Positions 41,447 through 49,692 of a DNA stretch of 64,000 bases are shown piece after piece. Made by a program: the position numbers and the translations under genes. Source of the stretch: Rhodanobacter glycinis (lineage in GTDB: Bacteria; Pseudomonadota; Gammaproteobacteria; Xanthomonadales; Rhodanobacteraceae); assembly GCF_900114325.1 (NCBI RefSeq), contig NZ_FOSR01000009.1:1-64000 (forward strand), in the 5' to 3' direction. The notes under the pieces are model-generated. The model searched no databases, was not told the origin of the DNA, and worked only from the letters and a program-made list of their open reading frames with translations. How positions within the stretch are numbered: the first letter of the stretch is position 1; every line of letters starts with the position of its first letter.

Positions 41447-42570
41447 ACACGATGAGCCAGGATTCCCTGAAGCACCGCGCCATCGAGCTGCTGCAACACG
41501 CCGGCATCCACCTCGACGGCAATGCACCCACCGATATCCGCGTGCACGACGAACGTCTCTATGCGCGCGTGTTCGCCCACGGTTCGCTGGGCCTGGGCGA
41601 GGCTTACATGGACGGCTGGTGGAGCGTGTCCGACCTTCCCGGCTTCATGACGCGGCTGCTTTCCTCGCATCTGGACGAGCACCTGAAGACGCTCGACACC
41701 TTGCTGGCGCACCTCAAGGCGCGCTTCGTCAACCTGCAGCGCGGCGAGCACGCGTTCGAGATCGGCAAGGCCCATTACGATCTCGGCAACGACCTGTTCA
41801 AGGCCATGCTCGGCAAGCGGCTGGTGTACTCGTGCGGTTACTGGGCCAACGCGGACAACGTGGACGACGCCCAGGAAGCCAAGCTCGACCTGGTCTGTCG
41901 CAAGCTGCAGCTGAAGCCGGGCCAGCGTGTACTCGACATCGGCTGCGGCTGGGGCGAGGCGCTGAAATACGCGGCGGAGAAATACGGCGTCAGCGGCGTC
42001 GGCGTCACCGTGTCGCAGGAGCAGGCCGAATTCGCGCGCGAGCTGTGCAAGGGCCTGCCGATCGAGATCCGCCTGCAGGATTACCACGAACTGGACGAAC
42101 GTTTCGACGCGATCATGTCGATCGGCATGTTCGAACACGTCGGCGGCAAGAATTACCGCAGCTACTTCGAGGTGGCGCGGCGTTGCCTGCCCGACGACGG
42201 CCTGTTCCTGCTGCATTGCATCGGCAGCAACGGCGCCCCGGCGCAACCCGATCCGTGGATCGAGAAATACATCTTCCCGAACTCGATGATCCCCGCCGCC
42301 AGCCAGGTCACCGCCACGCTGGAAGGCCTGTTCGTGGTCGAGGACTGGCACAATTTCGGCGCCGACTACGACCGCACGCTGACCGCCTGGCATGCCAACT
42401 TCGATGCGGCGTGGCCGGAACTGTCGAAAAGCTACGACGCGCGCTTCCAGCGCATGTGGCACTTCTACCTGGCCTGTTCCGCCGCGGTGTTCCGCACCCG
42501 TCGCGACCAGTTGTGGCAGCTCACCCTGTGCCCGCGCGGCGTGCCGGGCGGCTACCGCGTGCCGCGTTGA
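41443..42570 (+). CDS. cfa: Cyclopropane-fatty-acyl-phospholipid synthase
   Basis: A 375-residue SAM-dependent enzyme that cyclopropanates unsaturated acyl chains of membrane lipids. The N-terminal part has GSLGLGEAYMDGWW; the methyltransferase core has HYDLGNDLFKAML, VYSCGYWANADN, motif I LDIGCGWGEALKYAA (~165), QDYHELDERFDAIMSIGMFEHVG (~215) and IEKYIFPNSMIPA. Length fits CfaS (382). It overlaps DUF190 and TraB on both sides, making a single translationally coupled cluster. Confidence 0.95.
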   Translation: MNTMSQDSLKHRAIELLQHAGIHLDGNAPTDIRVHDERLYARVFAHGSLGLGEAYMDGWWSVSDLPGFMTRLLSSHLDEHLKTLDTLLAHLKARFVNLQRGEHAFEIGKAHYDLGNDLFKAMLGKRLVYSCGYWANADNVDDAQEAKLDLVCRKLQLKPGQRVLDIGCGWGEALKYAAEKYGVSGVGVTVSQEQAEFARELCKGLPIEIRLQDYHELDERFDAIMSIGMFEHVGGKNYRSYFEVARRCLPDDGLFLLHCIGSNGAPAQPDPWIEKYIFPNSMIPAASQVTATLEGLFVVEDWHNFGADYDRTLTAWHANFDAAWPELSKSYDARFQRMWHFYLACSAAVFRTRRDQLWQLTLCPRGVPGGYRVPR

Positions 42571-43439
42571 CGCGGCGGGTGCGCTTTCGCGGATTGATCC
42601 TCGCACTACTGCTGGGCGCCAGCGGCAGTGCGCTGGCGCATCCCGCGCTATGGGTGGTGAAGGATGCCGACACCACCATCTATCTGTTCGGCACCGTGCA
42701 TCTGCTGCCGAACGACGTCGACTGGCATTTCCCTGCGCTCGACCAGGCGCTGGAACAGAGCCAGTCGCTGTACGTCGAGATCACCGACGACGAGCCCGCC
42801 CACATGACTGCGCTGGTCATGCGCTACGGCATCGACCCGGCCCATCCGCTGTCCGGCCTGCTCACACGCAAGGAAAATGCCGCACTGGACGCTGCGGCGA
42901 TAACCGCTGGCGTGCCGGGCGGAAGCGCTGCGTTGAACGTCATGCGACCGTGGCTGGCCGCGCTGACGCTGACGGTGGCGCCGCTGCTGAAAGCCGGGCT
43001 CGATCCCGCGCATGGCGTGGACAAGCAGATCAAGGCGCAAATGGAGAAAGCCGGCAAACCGGTGCACGGGCTGGAAACCGCCGAGCAGCAGATCCGCTTC
43101 CTCGCCGACATGCCACCGGCGATGCAATTGTCTTTCCTGCGGCAAACCCTGCGCGACACCGCGAAGGCCCAGGCCGAGCTGACAGCGCTGATCGATGCCT
43201 GGAAAAACGGCGACACCGCCCGGCTCGCCCAGCTGGAAAACGAGGACATGCAGCAGTACTCGCCACGGCTCTACCGCACGCTGATCGTCAAGCGCGACAA
43301 GGCCTGGGCCGGCAAGATCGCCACCTTGCTGAAAACGCCGGGCACCGTGTTCATCGCGGTCGGCGCCGCCCACCTGGCCGGACCGGACAGCGTGCAGGCC
43401 GAGCTGAAGAAGATGGACATCAACGCCGCCCGCCTGTAG
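42567..43439 (+). CDS. TraB/GumN family protein (TTG start)
   Basis: A 290-residue exported protein with a signal peptide (cleavage near GSALA-HP, ~residue 24). The TraB/GumN domain shows WVVKDADTTIYLFGTVHLLP, the YVEITDD, GVDKQIKAQMEKAGKPVHGLE and VFIAVGAAHLAGPDSVQAEL motifs (GTxH and the GAxHLxG box), which coordinate metal in Tiki/TraB enzymes. Function unknown; a metallopeptidase-like activity is possible. Start TTG 42567 overlaps the cfa stop (TTGA). The TAG stop is the GTAG head of the REP pair. Confidence 0.82.
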   Translation: MTRRVRFRGLILALLLGASGSALAHPALWVVKDADTTIYLFGTVHLLPNDVDWHFPALDQALEQSQSLYVEITDDEPAHMTALVMRYGIDPAHPLSGLLTRKENAALDAAAITAGVPGGSAALNVMRPWLAALTLTVAPLLKAGLDPAHGVDKQIKAQMEKAGKPVHGLETAEQQIRFLADMPPAMQLSFLRQTLRDTAKAQAELTALIDAWKNGDTARLAQLENEDMQQYSPRLYRTLIVKRDKAWAGKIATLLKTPGTVFIAVGAAHLAGPDSVQAELKKMDINAARL

Positions 43440-43528
43440 GAACGCACCCTGTGCGCGACGCTTTTGCTCTTCAGCCCCATGGGTAACCGGAAAGAGCAAA
43501 AAGCTTCGCGCACAGGGTGCGCTCCTAC
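43436..43528. repeat. GTAG-type REP pair 2 (inverted)
   Basis: Left arm GTAGGAACGCACCCTGTGCG; right arm CGCACAGGGTGCGCTCCTAC; internal arms GCTTTTGCTCTT and AAGAGCAAAAAGC-like pairing. Intact GTAG heads at both ends. The left head contains the TAG stop of the TraB-like gene. Confidence 0.8.
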
Positions 43529-43604
43529 AAGAACGGGCGGCTTTCTGGCACCATCGTCCGGCTGCCCGCGCGGATTGCGCAGGCTCTTGGACTGACGTAA
43601 CCGA

Positions 43605-45845
43605 ATGAACCTGCAAGCCAATTACGAACAAATCCCGCTGAAGGAATACGCCGAGCGGGCCTATCTCGACTATTCCATGTACGTGGTGCTGGATCGCGCC
43701 CTGCCCTTCGTGGGCGACGGCCTGAAGCCGGTGCAGCGACGCATCATCTACGCGATGAGCGAGCTGGGCCTGAACGCCACCGCCAAGCCGAAGAAATCCG
43801 CGCGCACCATCGGCGACGTGATCGGCAAATTCCACCCGCACGGCGACAGTTCCAGCTACGAAGCCATGGTGCTGATGGCACAGCCGTTCTCGTACCGCTA
43901 CCCACTGGTCAACGGCCAGGGCAACTTCGGCTCGCCGGACGACCCGAAAAGCTTCGCGGCGATGCGCTACACCGAGTCCAAGCTCAGCCCGATCGCCGAA
44001 GCCCTGCTGGGCGAACTGGGCCAGGGTACGGTCGACTGGGTGCCGAACTTCGACGGCACGCTGGAAGAACCCAGCTGGCTGCCGGCGCGCGTGCCGCACG
44101 TGCTGCTGAACGGCTCGATGGGCATTGCCGTGGGCATGGCCACCGACATTCCGCCGCACAACCTGCGCGAAGTGGTCACCGCCTGCATCCGCCTGCTCGA
44201 TGATCCCGCCGCCAGCGTGGCTGACCTGTGCGAACACGTGCTGGGTCCGGACTACCCCACCGCGGCCGAGATCATCACGCCGCGCAAGGAGTTGCTGTCG
44301 ATCTACACCACCGGTGCCGGCTCGCTGCGCGCCCGCGCCATCTACCAGCACGAGGATGGCAACACCGTCATCACCGCGCTGCCGCACCAGGTCAGCCCGT
44401 CCAAGGTACTCGAGCAGATCGCCGCGCAGATGCGTGCGAAGAAACTGCCAATGATCGAGGACCTGCGCGACGAGTCCGACCACGAGAACCCGACCCGCCT
44501 GGTGATCGTGCCGCGCTCCAGCCGCGTCGACGCGGACGAGATGATGCAGCACCTGTTCGCCACCACCGACCTGGAAAAGAGCTTCCGCGTCAATCTCAAC
44601 ATGATCGGCCTGGACGGCCGCCCGCAGGTGAAGGATCTCAAGCGCATCCTCACCGAATGGCTGAGCTTCCGTACCGACACCGTCACCCGCCGTCTCAACC
44701 ACCGTCTGGTCAAGGTCGAACGCCGCCTGCACCTGCTGGAAGGCTTGCGCATCGCGTATCTGAACCTCGACGAGGTGATTCGTATCGTCCGCACCGAGGA
44801 CGAGCCCAAGCCGGTGCTGATGGCGCGCTTCAGGCTCAGCGACGAACAGACCGACTACATCCTCGAGACCAAGCTGCGCCAGTTGGCGCGACTGGAGGAA
44901 ATGAAGATCACGGCTGAGGCCAACCAGCTCGAAGAGGAGCGCGCGCGCATCAACGTGCTGCTGAAATCGCCGGCCAAGCTCAAGGGTCTGATCAAGGAAG
45001 AGCTGCGCGCCGACGCGGCGAAGTTCGGCGACGACCGCCGCTCGCCGCTGGTCGAACGCGAAGTGGCGCAGGCGCTGGACGAAAGCGCGCTGGTGGCCAG
45101 CGAACCGGTCACCGTGGTGCTGAGCCAGAAGGGCTGGATCCGTGCCGCCAAGGGTCATGACGTGGACGCCGAAGGCCTCAGCTATCGCGAAGGCGACGGC
45201 CTGCTGGCCGCGGTGAAAGCGCGCACCACGCAACAGGCGGTGGTGATCGACTCCACCGGCCGCAGCTACTCCACGCCCGCGCATACCCTGCCGTCCGCAC
45301 GCGGCAATGGCGAGCCGCTGACCGGTCGCTTCAGCCCCGCCGCCGGCGCCAGTTTCGACGCGCTGGTCGCCGGCGACAACGATACCAAGCTGATCCTTGC
45401 CACCGACTTCGGCTACGGCTTCGTCACCCGCTTCGAAGCGCTCACCGGCCGCAACAAGGCCGGCAAGCAGGCCATCAACCTGCCTGACGGCGCAAGGATT
45501 CTCGCGCCGCAAATCACCGCCGATCCGGCGCGCGATCGCATCGTGGTGGTCACCAGCGAAGGCCATCTGCTGATGTTCTCGGTGGCCGAGCTGCCGGAAC
45601 TGGACAAGGGCAAGGGCAACAAGCTGATCGAGATTCCCAAGGCCAAGCTGACCAGCGGTGACGAACGCGTGGCCGGCGTGGCCGTGGTCAGCGAAGGCAA
45701 AGGCGAAGTCACGATGTATGCCGGCGCGCGCAAACTCACGCTGAAATGGGCCGACCTGGTCGAATACGGCGGCAATCGCGCCACCCGCGGCGGCCTGCTG
45801 CCACGCGGCCTGCGCCGGGTGGAACGGATCGAGACCACGGGCTGA
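43605..45845 (+). CDS. parC: DNA topoisomerase IV subunit A
   Basis: A 746-residue type IIA topoisomerase subunit that decatenates daughter chromosomes with ParE. The winged-helix/tower region includes the quinolone-resistance segment [12 protein letters not shown] (~residue 75) and the active-site Tyr in [10 protein letters not shown] (~122); the C-terminal domain (~490-740) forms a beta-pinwheel. The Ser-Ser-Ser at the quinolone site keeps the sensitive-type Ser. Length and start ([19 protein letters not shown]) fit ParC. parE is not in the window. GAC/CGTAA before ATG gives a weak SD. Confidence 0.96.
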   Translation: MNLQANYEQIPLKEYAERAYLDYSMYVVLDRALPFVGDGLKPVQRRIIYAMSELGLNATAKPKKSARTIGDVIGKFHPHGDSSSYEAMVLMAQPFSYRYPLVNGQGNFGSPDDPKSFAAMRYTESKLSPIAEALLGELGQGTVDWVPNFDGTLEEPSWLPARVPHVLLNGSMGIAVGMATDIPPHNLREVVTACIRLLDDPAASVADLCEHVLGPDYPTAAEIITPRKELLSIYTTGAGSLRARAIYQHEDGNTVITALPHQVSPSKVLEQIAAQMRAKKLPMIEDLRDESDHENPTRLVIVPRSSRVDADEMMQHLFATTDLEKSFRVNLNMIGLDGRPQVKDLKRILTEWLSFRTDTVTRRLNHRLVKVERRLHLLEGLRIAYLNLDEVIRIVRTEDEPKPVLMARFRLSDEQTDYILETKLRQLARLEEMKITAEANQLEEERARINVLLKSPAKLKGLIKEELRADAAKFGDDRRSPLVEREVAQALDESALVASEPVTVVLSQKGWIRAAKGHDVDAEGLSYREGDGLLAAVKARTTQQAVVIDSTGRSYSTPAHTLPSARGNGEPLTGRFSPAAGASFDALVAGDNDTKLILATDFGYGFVTRFEALTGRNKAGKQAINLPDGARILAPQITADPARDRIVVVTSEGHLLMFSVAELPELDKGKGNKLIEIPKAKLTSGDERVAGVAVVSEGKGEVTMYAGARKLTLKWADLVEYGGNRATRGGLLPRGLRRVERIETTG

Positions 45846-45870
45846 CGCGCTGCAGGCATCACGATGCCTG

Positions 45871-46036
45871 CGGCAGGAGCGGCTTCAGCCGCGATGTCGC
45901 GGCCTTCAAGCAGCAGCGACGCATTGGGAAATTTCGAACAAGCGCTTTTTTTGCTCGTCATCCCGGCTTTCACCGGGATGACGCAAATTGCGAAGCCTTT
46001 CGATGTTCCCATCGCGGCTGAAGCCGCGCCTGCCGC
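45871..46036. repeat. inverted REP pair (GGCAGGAGCGGCTTCAGCC family) with embedded hairpin
   Basis: Left unit CGGCAGGAGCGGCTTCAGCC at 45871 and right unit GGCTGAAGCCGCGCCTGCC ending ~46036 face each other. Between them, CGTCATCCCGG and CCGGGATGACG form a separate hairpin (45956-45983) of the other repeat family, nested in the pair. Confidence 0.7.
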
Positions 46037-46158
46037 GACCGATACGTCTCCGGTGTACGCTCGGCCTCTGGAACTTCCGTCCGCCGCGCCTTTCCAACAA
46101 GGATGTGCACGCTGTCGTTCCCTCGCGCGTTGACACACCCAGTCCCCGGAGTCTCTCC

Positions 46159-46623
46159 ATGAACATCACGCGCCCGCTCCTGACCTTCGCCGCCAGCCTG
46201 CTGGCCGCTTCCGCCATGGCGCAAACCAGCACCAAGCCGCTGAATCTCAAGCTGCCACCCAACAGCCTGCCCGCCGCCAGCAGCACCGCTGCACCGCCTG
46301 CCAGCGGCAGCACAACCAGCACGACCGCCAAGCCGGTCAGTCCAACCAGCCGCTCCCCCGGCGTCTACTACGGCGACACCAGCGGCCGCATGGGCAATAC
46401 CGAGGAAACCGCCCGCACCCAATCTGACTGCGACGATTCCACCTACAACCAGCCGCAGGTCCACGGCAGCGTCGGCATGGGCGTGGTCGGTGGCAGCCAC
46501 TTCAGCGGCAACTACCAGACCGGCACGGTCAACATCAGCCGGGCCTTCGGCAGCTGCGACGATCCCCATGGCGGCGTCAGCATTTCCATCGGCGGCGGCA
46601 CCGGGCATTTCCACGGCCACTGA
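46159..46623 (+). CDS. hypothetical secreted protein with Ser/Thr/Ala linker
   Basis: A 154-residue exported protein: signal peptide ending ASAMA-QT (~residue 22), a Pro/Ser/Thr/Ala-rich low-complexity linker (~28-65), and a conserved-looking C-terminal segment (SPGVYYGDTSGRMGNTEE; two Cys; GVSISIGGGTGHFHGH). The two Cys (DCDD, SCDD) could form a disulfide. No family recognised. It is in an isolated position between repeats and the lipoate genes. Confidence 0.6.
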   Translation: MNITRPLLTFAASLLAASAMAQTSTKPLNLKLPPNSLPAASSTAAPPASGSTTSTTAKPVSPTSRSPGVYYGDTSGRMGNTEETARTQSDCDDSTYNQPQVHGSVGMGVVGGSHFSGNYQTGTVNISRAFGSCDDPHGGVSISIGGGTGHFHGH

Positions 46624-46733
46624 GCAACTCGCCCCATCCTGAACTCGCGGGACGGCATGGGGTGGCGCGGCAGCTTCGCCACACACGCCGCTATCATGTT
46701 GCCAACGTCCGTCACTGAAGGACTCGCAACATC

Positions 46734-47021
46734 ATGCACGGCGAATACAAGATGCCCGGCGGCAAGCTGGTGGTGATCGATCTCGATGTCCGTGAAGACC
46801 ACCTGGCCCATGTGCAGCTGAGTGGCGACTTCTTCCTCGAACCCGATCAGGCGCTGCAAGCCATCAACCGCGCGCTCGAAGGCCGCTCCATCGAGCTCGA
46901 CGATGACGCGCTGGCCGACGTCGTGCGTGACGCATTGCCCCCGGGCACCGTGATGTACGGCATCTCGCCCGAGGCCATCGCGGTGGCCGTGCGCCGCGCT
47001 CTGCTCGCGGAGGCCAGCTGA
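46734..47021 (+). CDS. lipoate-ligase C-terminal (accessory) domain protein, LplB-like
   Basis: A 95-residue protein (MHGEYKMPGGKLVVIDLDV...) resembling the C-terminal accessory domain of lipoate-protein ligases: KLVVIDLDVREDHLAHVQLSG and GDFFLEPDQALQAINRALEG, then a GISPEAIAVAVRRAL helix. In E. coli LplA this domain is fused; in Thermoplasma and others it is a separate polypeptide (LplB) needed for lipoate activation. Its last base is shared with the ATG of the next gene, so both parts are made together. Confidence 0.78.
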   Translation: MHGEYKMPGGKLVVIDLDVREDHLAHVQLSGDFFLEPDQALQAINRALEGRSIELDDDALADVVRDALPPGTVMYGISPEAIAVAVRRALLAEAS

Positions 47022-47794
47022 TGCGTACGACATGGCACGACCACGACTGGCAACTGATTCACGAGGCCCCGCAGGCACCGACCCTGCACATGGCACTGGA
47101 CGAAGCGCTGACCGACGCCGTGGCCAGCGGCCAGCGCCCACCCACGTTGCGCATCTGGGAATGGGCGTCGCCGGCGGTGGTGATCGGCCGTTTCCAGTCG
47201 CTGCGCAACGAGGTGGACAGCGACGCCGCGCAACACCACGGCATCGAGGTCGTGCGACGCATCAGCGGCGGTGGCGCGATGTTCATCGTACCCGGCAACA
47301 CCATCACCTATTCGCTGTACGCACCGACGTCGCTGGTCGAAGGCCTGACCTTCCAGGAATCCTACGCACTGATGGACAGTTGGGTGCTTGAAGCGCTGGG
47401 CGAGCTGGGTATCCGCGCGTGGTACCAGCCGCTCAACGACATCACCTCCGAAGCGGGCAAGATCGGTGGCGCGGCGCAGACCCGCCGTGGCGGCGCGGTG
47501 CTGCATCACGTCACCATGGCCTACGACATCGACGCGGCGAAAATGCTGCAGGTGTTGCGCATCGGCCGCGAGAAGCTTTCCGACAAGGGCACGCAAAGCG
47601 CAGCCAAGCGCGTGGACCCGCTGCGCAGCCAGACCGGCCTGCCCCGCGAAGCCGTCATCGCCCGCATGGTCGACACCTTCCGCCGCCTGCACGGCCTCGC
47701 CGACGATCGCCTGCATGACGATGAACTGGCGCACGCGCAGAAACTCGTGCGCGACAAGTTCGGCACGATGCCATGGCTTCTCGATGTGCCCTGA
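47021..47794 (+). CDS. lipoate-protein ligase catalytic subunit (LplA-like)
   Basis: A 257-residue BPL/LplA/LipB catalytic domain with RRISGGGAMFI (the RRxSGGGaV loop) at ~residue 77, and the catalytic Lys in AGKIGGAAQTRRGGAVLHHV (~147). It should activate lipoate with ATP and transfer it to E2/GcvH proteins. It has no C-terminal accessory domain of its own; the preceding small gene supplies it. This bipartite order (small subunit first) suits a Thermoplasma-type enzyme. TGATG overlap couples the genes. Confidence 0.82.
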   Translation: MRTTWHDHDWQLIHEAPQAPTLHMALDEALTDAVASGQRPPTLRIWEWASPAVVIGRFQSLRNEVDSDAAQHHGIEVVRRISGGGAMFIVPGNTITYSLYAPTSLVEGLTFQESYALMDSWVLEALGELGIRAWYQPLNDITSEAGKIGGAAQTRRGGAVLHHVTMAYDIDAAKMLQVLRIGREKLSDKGTQSAAKRVDPLRSQTGLPREAVIARMVDTFRRLHGLADDRLHDDELAHAQKLVRDKFGTMPWLLDVP

Positions 47795-47810
47795 AAACCC
47801 GAGGCCAAGT

Positions 47811-47887
47811 GTAGGAGCGCACCCTGTGCGCGAAATGGTTTTCGCCAGACACCGACAAAAGCATTCGCGCACAGGGTGCGCTCCTAC
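47811..47887. repeat. GTAG-type REP pair 3 (inverted)
   Basis: Left arm GTAGGAGCGCACCCTGTGCG and right arm CGCACAGGGTGCGCTCCTAC are exact reverse complements over 20 bp, with an inner CGAAATGGTTTTCG and AAAAGCATTCG. Both GTAG heads are intact. The right head supplies the TAG stop of the NUDIX gene (47884-47886). Confidence 0.82.
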
Positions 47888-48297
47888 ACCATGGTTTTTG
47901 CCGTCAGCAACGGCAGGATATGCTCGCGGCTGAGCCGCGCCACCGGCACATCAGGTGCCGCAGGATCGACCCAGCGCAGCTCTTCGATTTCGGCGCGCGG
48001 TTGCGGCTCGCCATCCACATCCACCACGTAGATCCGTCCCTCGACGACATGACCGCGCTCGTTCGCCGCAGGCGCCTCGGCCTGGCACAGGAAGCGCACC
48101 GAGTCCGTACGCAGTCGGCAACCCAGTTCCTCGTTCAGCTCACGCGCCAGCGTGGCGAGATCGTCGACATCACCGGGATCACGCTTGCCGCCAGGTTGCT
48201 GGAACACCTCGGCACCGCGCTTGCGCACCAGCAGCACGCGCCCGGCCGCATCGCGGATCACCGCCGCAACGATGCGAATGCGTGGCGCGTCATCCAT
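47884..48297 (-). CDS. NUDIX hydrolase
   Basis: A 137-residue NUDIX domain. The box GX5EX7REUXEEXGU is recognisable in GKRDPGDVDDLATLARELNE and the following EELGC (Gly, Glu and REL..EE). FLCQAEAPAANERGHVVEG is typical of (di)nucleotide-cleaning NUDIX enzymes. Substrate is unknown. TAG stop is inside the REP arm. It is followed upstream by a second NUDIX gene on the same strand with a 5-bp gap, a likely bicistron. Confidence 0.82.
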   Translation of the reverse strand: MDDAPRIRIVAAVIRDAAGRVLLVRKRGAEVFQQPGGKRDPGDVDDLATLARELNEELGCRLRTDSVRFLCQAEAPAANERGHVVEGRIYVVDVDGEPQPRAEIEELRWVDPAAPDVPVARLSREHILPLLTAKTMV

Positions 48298-48302
48298 CGG
48301 GT

Positions 48303-48791
48303 TCACAGCCGTGTGCACGACCACGACTGCAGGCGCCCGTTCTTGTATGGCATCACGCCGTGGAACGGGCGCGGATCGTCGTCGAACACCAGCGGCAGGA
48401 AATGCCGGTCGCCTTCCCACATCGGCAGGTCCATCAGCTTCTCGCGCGGCACCCACTCCAGCGTGCCTTCGTGGTTGCCGCCGTGCGATTGGCCACTGAA
48501 ACGGTCGATCAGGAAGATGAAGCCCAGCCAGTCCTCGCCCTGCTTGCCGAAACCGGGCCAGTTGAGCGTGCCGCGCAGGGACATCGATTCGCATTCGATA
48601 CCGGCTTCCTCGCGAATCTCGCGACGCATGCATTCGGCGATGTCCTCGCCCGGCTCCATCTTGCCGCCAAGGCCGTTGTACTTGCCCAGGTGCTGGTCGT
48701 CCGGGCGCGCATTGCGATGGATCATCAGCACCTGCCGGCGATCCGGCGAAAGCACGTAACCGAGCGTGGCGACTATCGGCGTGTAAGGCAT
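48303..48791 (-). CDS. NUDIX hydrolase, 8-oxo-dGTPase-like
   Basis: A 162-residue NUDIX protein. The box reads NGLGGKMEPGEDIAECMRRE followed by IREEAGI, and the surroundings (HLGKYNGLGGK; LNWPGFGKQGEDWLGFIFL) resemble MTH1/MutT-type enzymes that sanitise 8-oxo-dGTP or related oxidised nucleotides. Start at 48791 is chosen (MPYTPIVATLGYVLSPDR), matching the family. Paired with the other NUDIX gene. Confidence 0.82.
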   Translation of the reverse strand: MPYTPIVATLGYVLSPDRRQVLMIHRNARPDDQHLGKYNGLGGKMEPGEDIAECMRREIREEAGIECESMSLRGTLNWPGFGKQGEDWLGFIFLIDRFSGQSHGGNHEGTLEWVPREKLMDLPMWEGDRHFLPLVFDDDPRPFHGVMPYKNGRLQSWSCTRL

Positions 48792-48903
48792 GGCTCGAAA
48801 CATGGCAGGAAAGCCGCAGTTTAAGGGCTGCGGGCTGAGCTGTCGCGCGACGGGGTTGCATCGGGCACGTGGGGGAAGCCACCATCGGGGGATGTCTTTA
48901 CGC

Positions 48904-49692
48904 ATGAACCTATCCCGCTTCCGCTACGGCGCGATCGCATCGCTGTTGCTCGCCGCCGTCATGATCGGTGGCTGTTCCGCCCCGGCCAAGGCGCTGGACA
49001 GCCGCGACGTGGACTTCCACGGCAGCAGCTTCCGCGTGGTCCGCATCGACCTGCACCACGATGCGCTGAGCCTGCACTGGCGCGATCCCGCCACCGATCA
49101 GCCCTACACCGACATCGACAACCTGCGCGTCTGGGGCGAAGCGCACGGCAAGCACCTGCTGTTCGCCGCCAACGCCGGCATCTACGACCGCAAGGCCGCA
49201 CCGCTGGGCCTGTACGTGGAGAACGGCAAGACGCTGGTGCCGCTGAACCTGGCGCGCGGCAATCCGGCGGCGGGCAATTTCTCGCTGCAACCCAATGGCG
49301 TGTTCGCGATCTATCCTGACGGCCACGCCGCCGTGCGCACCAGCGCCGATTTCAAAGCCGACGCCAAGCCTGCGCAATGGGCCACGCAATCGGGCCCGAT
49401 GCTGTTGATCGACGGCAAGATCAACCCGCGCTTCGACGACGGCTCGACCAGCCTGAAGTGGCGCAGCGGCGTCTGCGCCAGCAGCCCGCACGAGGTGGTG
49501 TTCGCGGTAAGCAAGACGCCGGTGAATTTCCATGATTTCGCCGCGCTGTTCCGCGACAAGCTCGGCTGCCGCAATGCGCTGTACCTGGACGGCAGCATCT
49601 CGCAAATCTACGTGGACGGCGAAGGCTACGCCGGTGCGCCCGCCTTCATGGTCAAGCCCTACGCGGGCATCTTCGCGGTCTTCTCCCGATGA
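48904..49692 (+). CDS. phosphodiester glycosidase family lipoprotein
   Basis: A 262-residue NAGPA-type protein. The N-terminal signal ends with lipobox IGGC (~residue 23), so it is a lipoprotein. Family features: FAANAGIYDRKAAPLGLYVENG (NAGIY), QSGPMLLIDGKINPRF, and ALYLDGSISQIYVDG (LDGS). In mammals this domain uncovers mannose-6-phosphate; bacterial members are poorly studied. Start at 48904 with GGGGG upstream; 48892 possible. ATGA overlap with the penicillin-acylase gene couples them. Confidence 0.85.
   Translation: MNLSRFRYGAIASLLLAAVMIGGCSAPAKALDSRDVDFHGSSFRVVRIDLHHDALSLHWRDPATDQPYTDIDNLRVWGEAHGKHLLFAANAGIYDRKAAPLGLYVENGKTLVPLNLARGNPAAGNFSLQPNGVFAIYPDGHAAVRTSADFKADAKPAQWATQSGPMLLIDGKINPRFDDGSTSLKWRSGVCASSPHEVVFAVSKTPVNFHDFAALFRDKLGCRNALYLDGSISQIYVDGEGYAGAPAFMVKPYAGIFAVFSR

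Noticed and set aside
42648-45566. 972-codon open frame antisense to TraB and parC
   Set aside because: Same shadow effect; it crosses two real genes and an intergenic REP pair.
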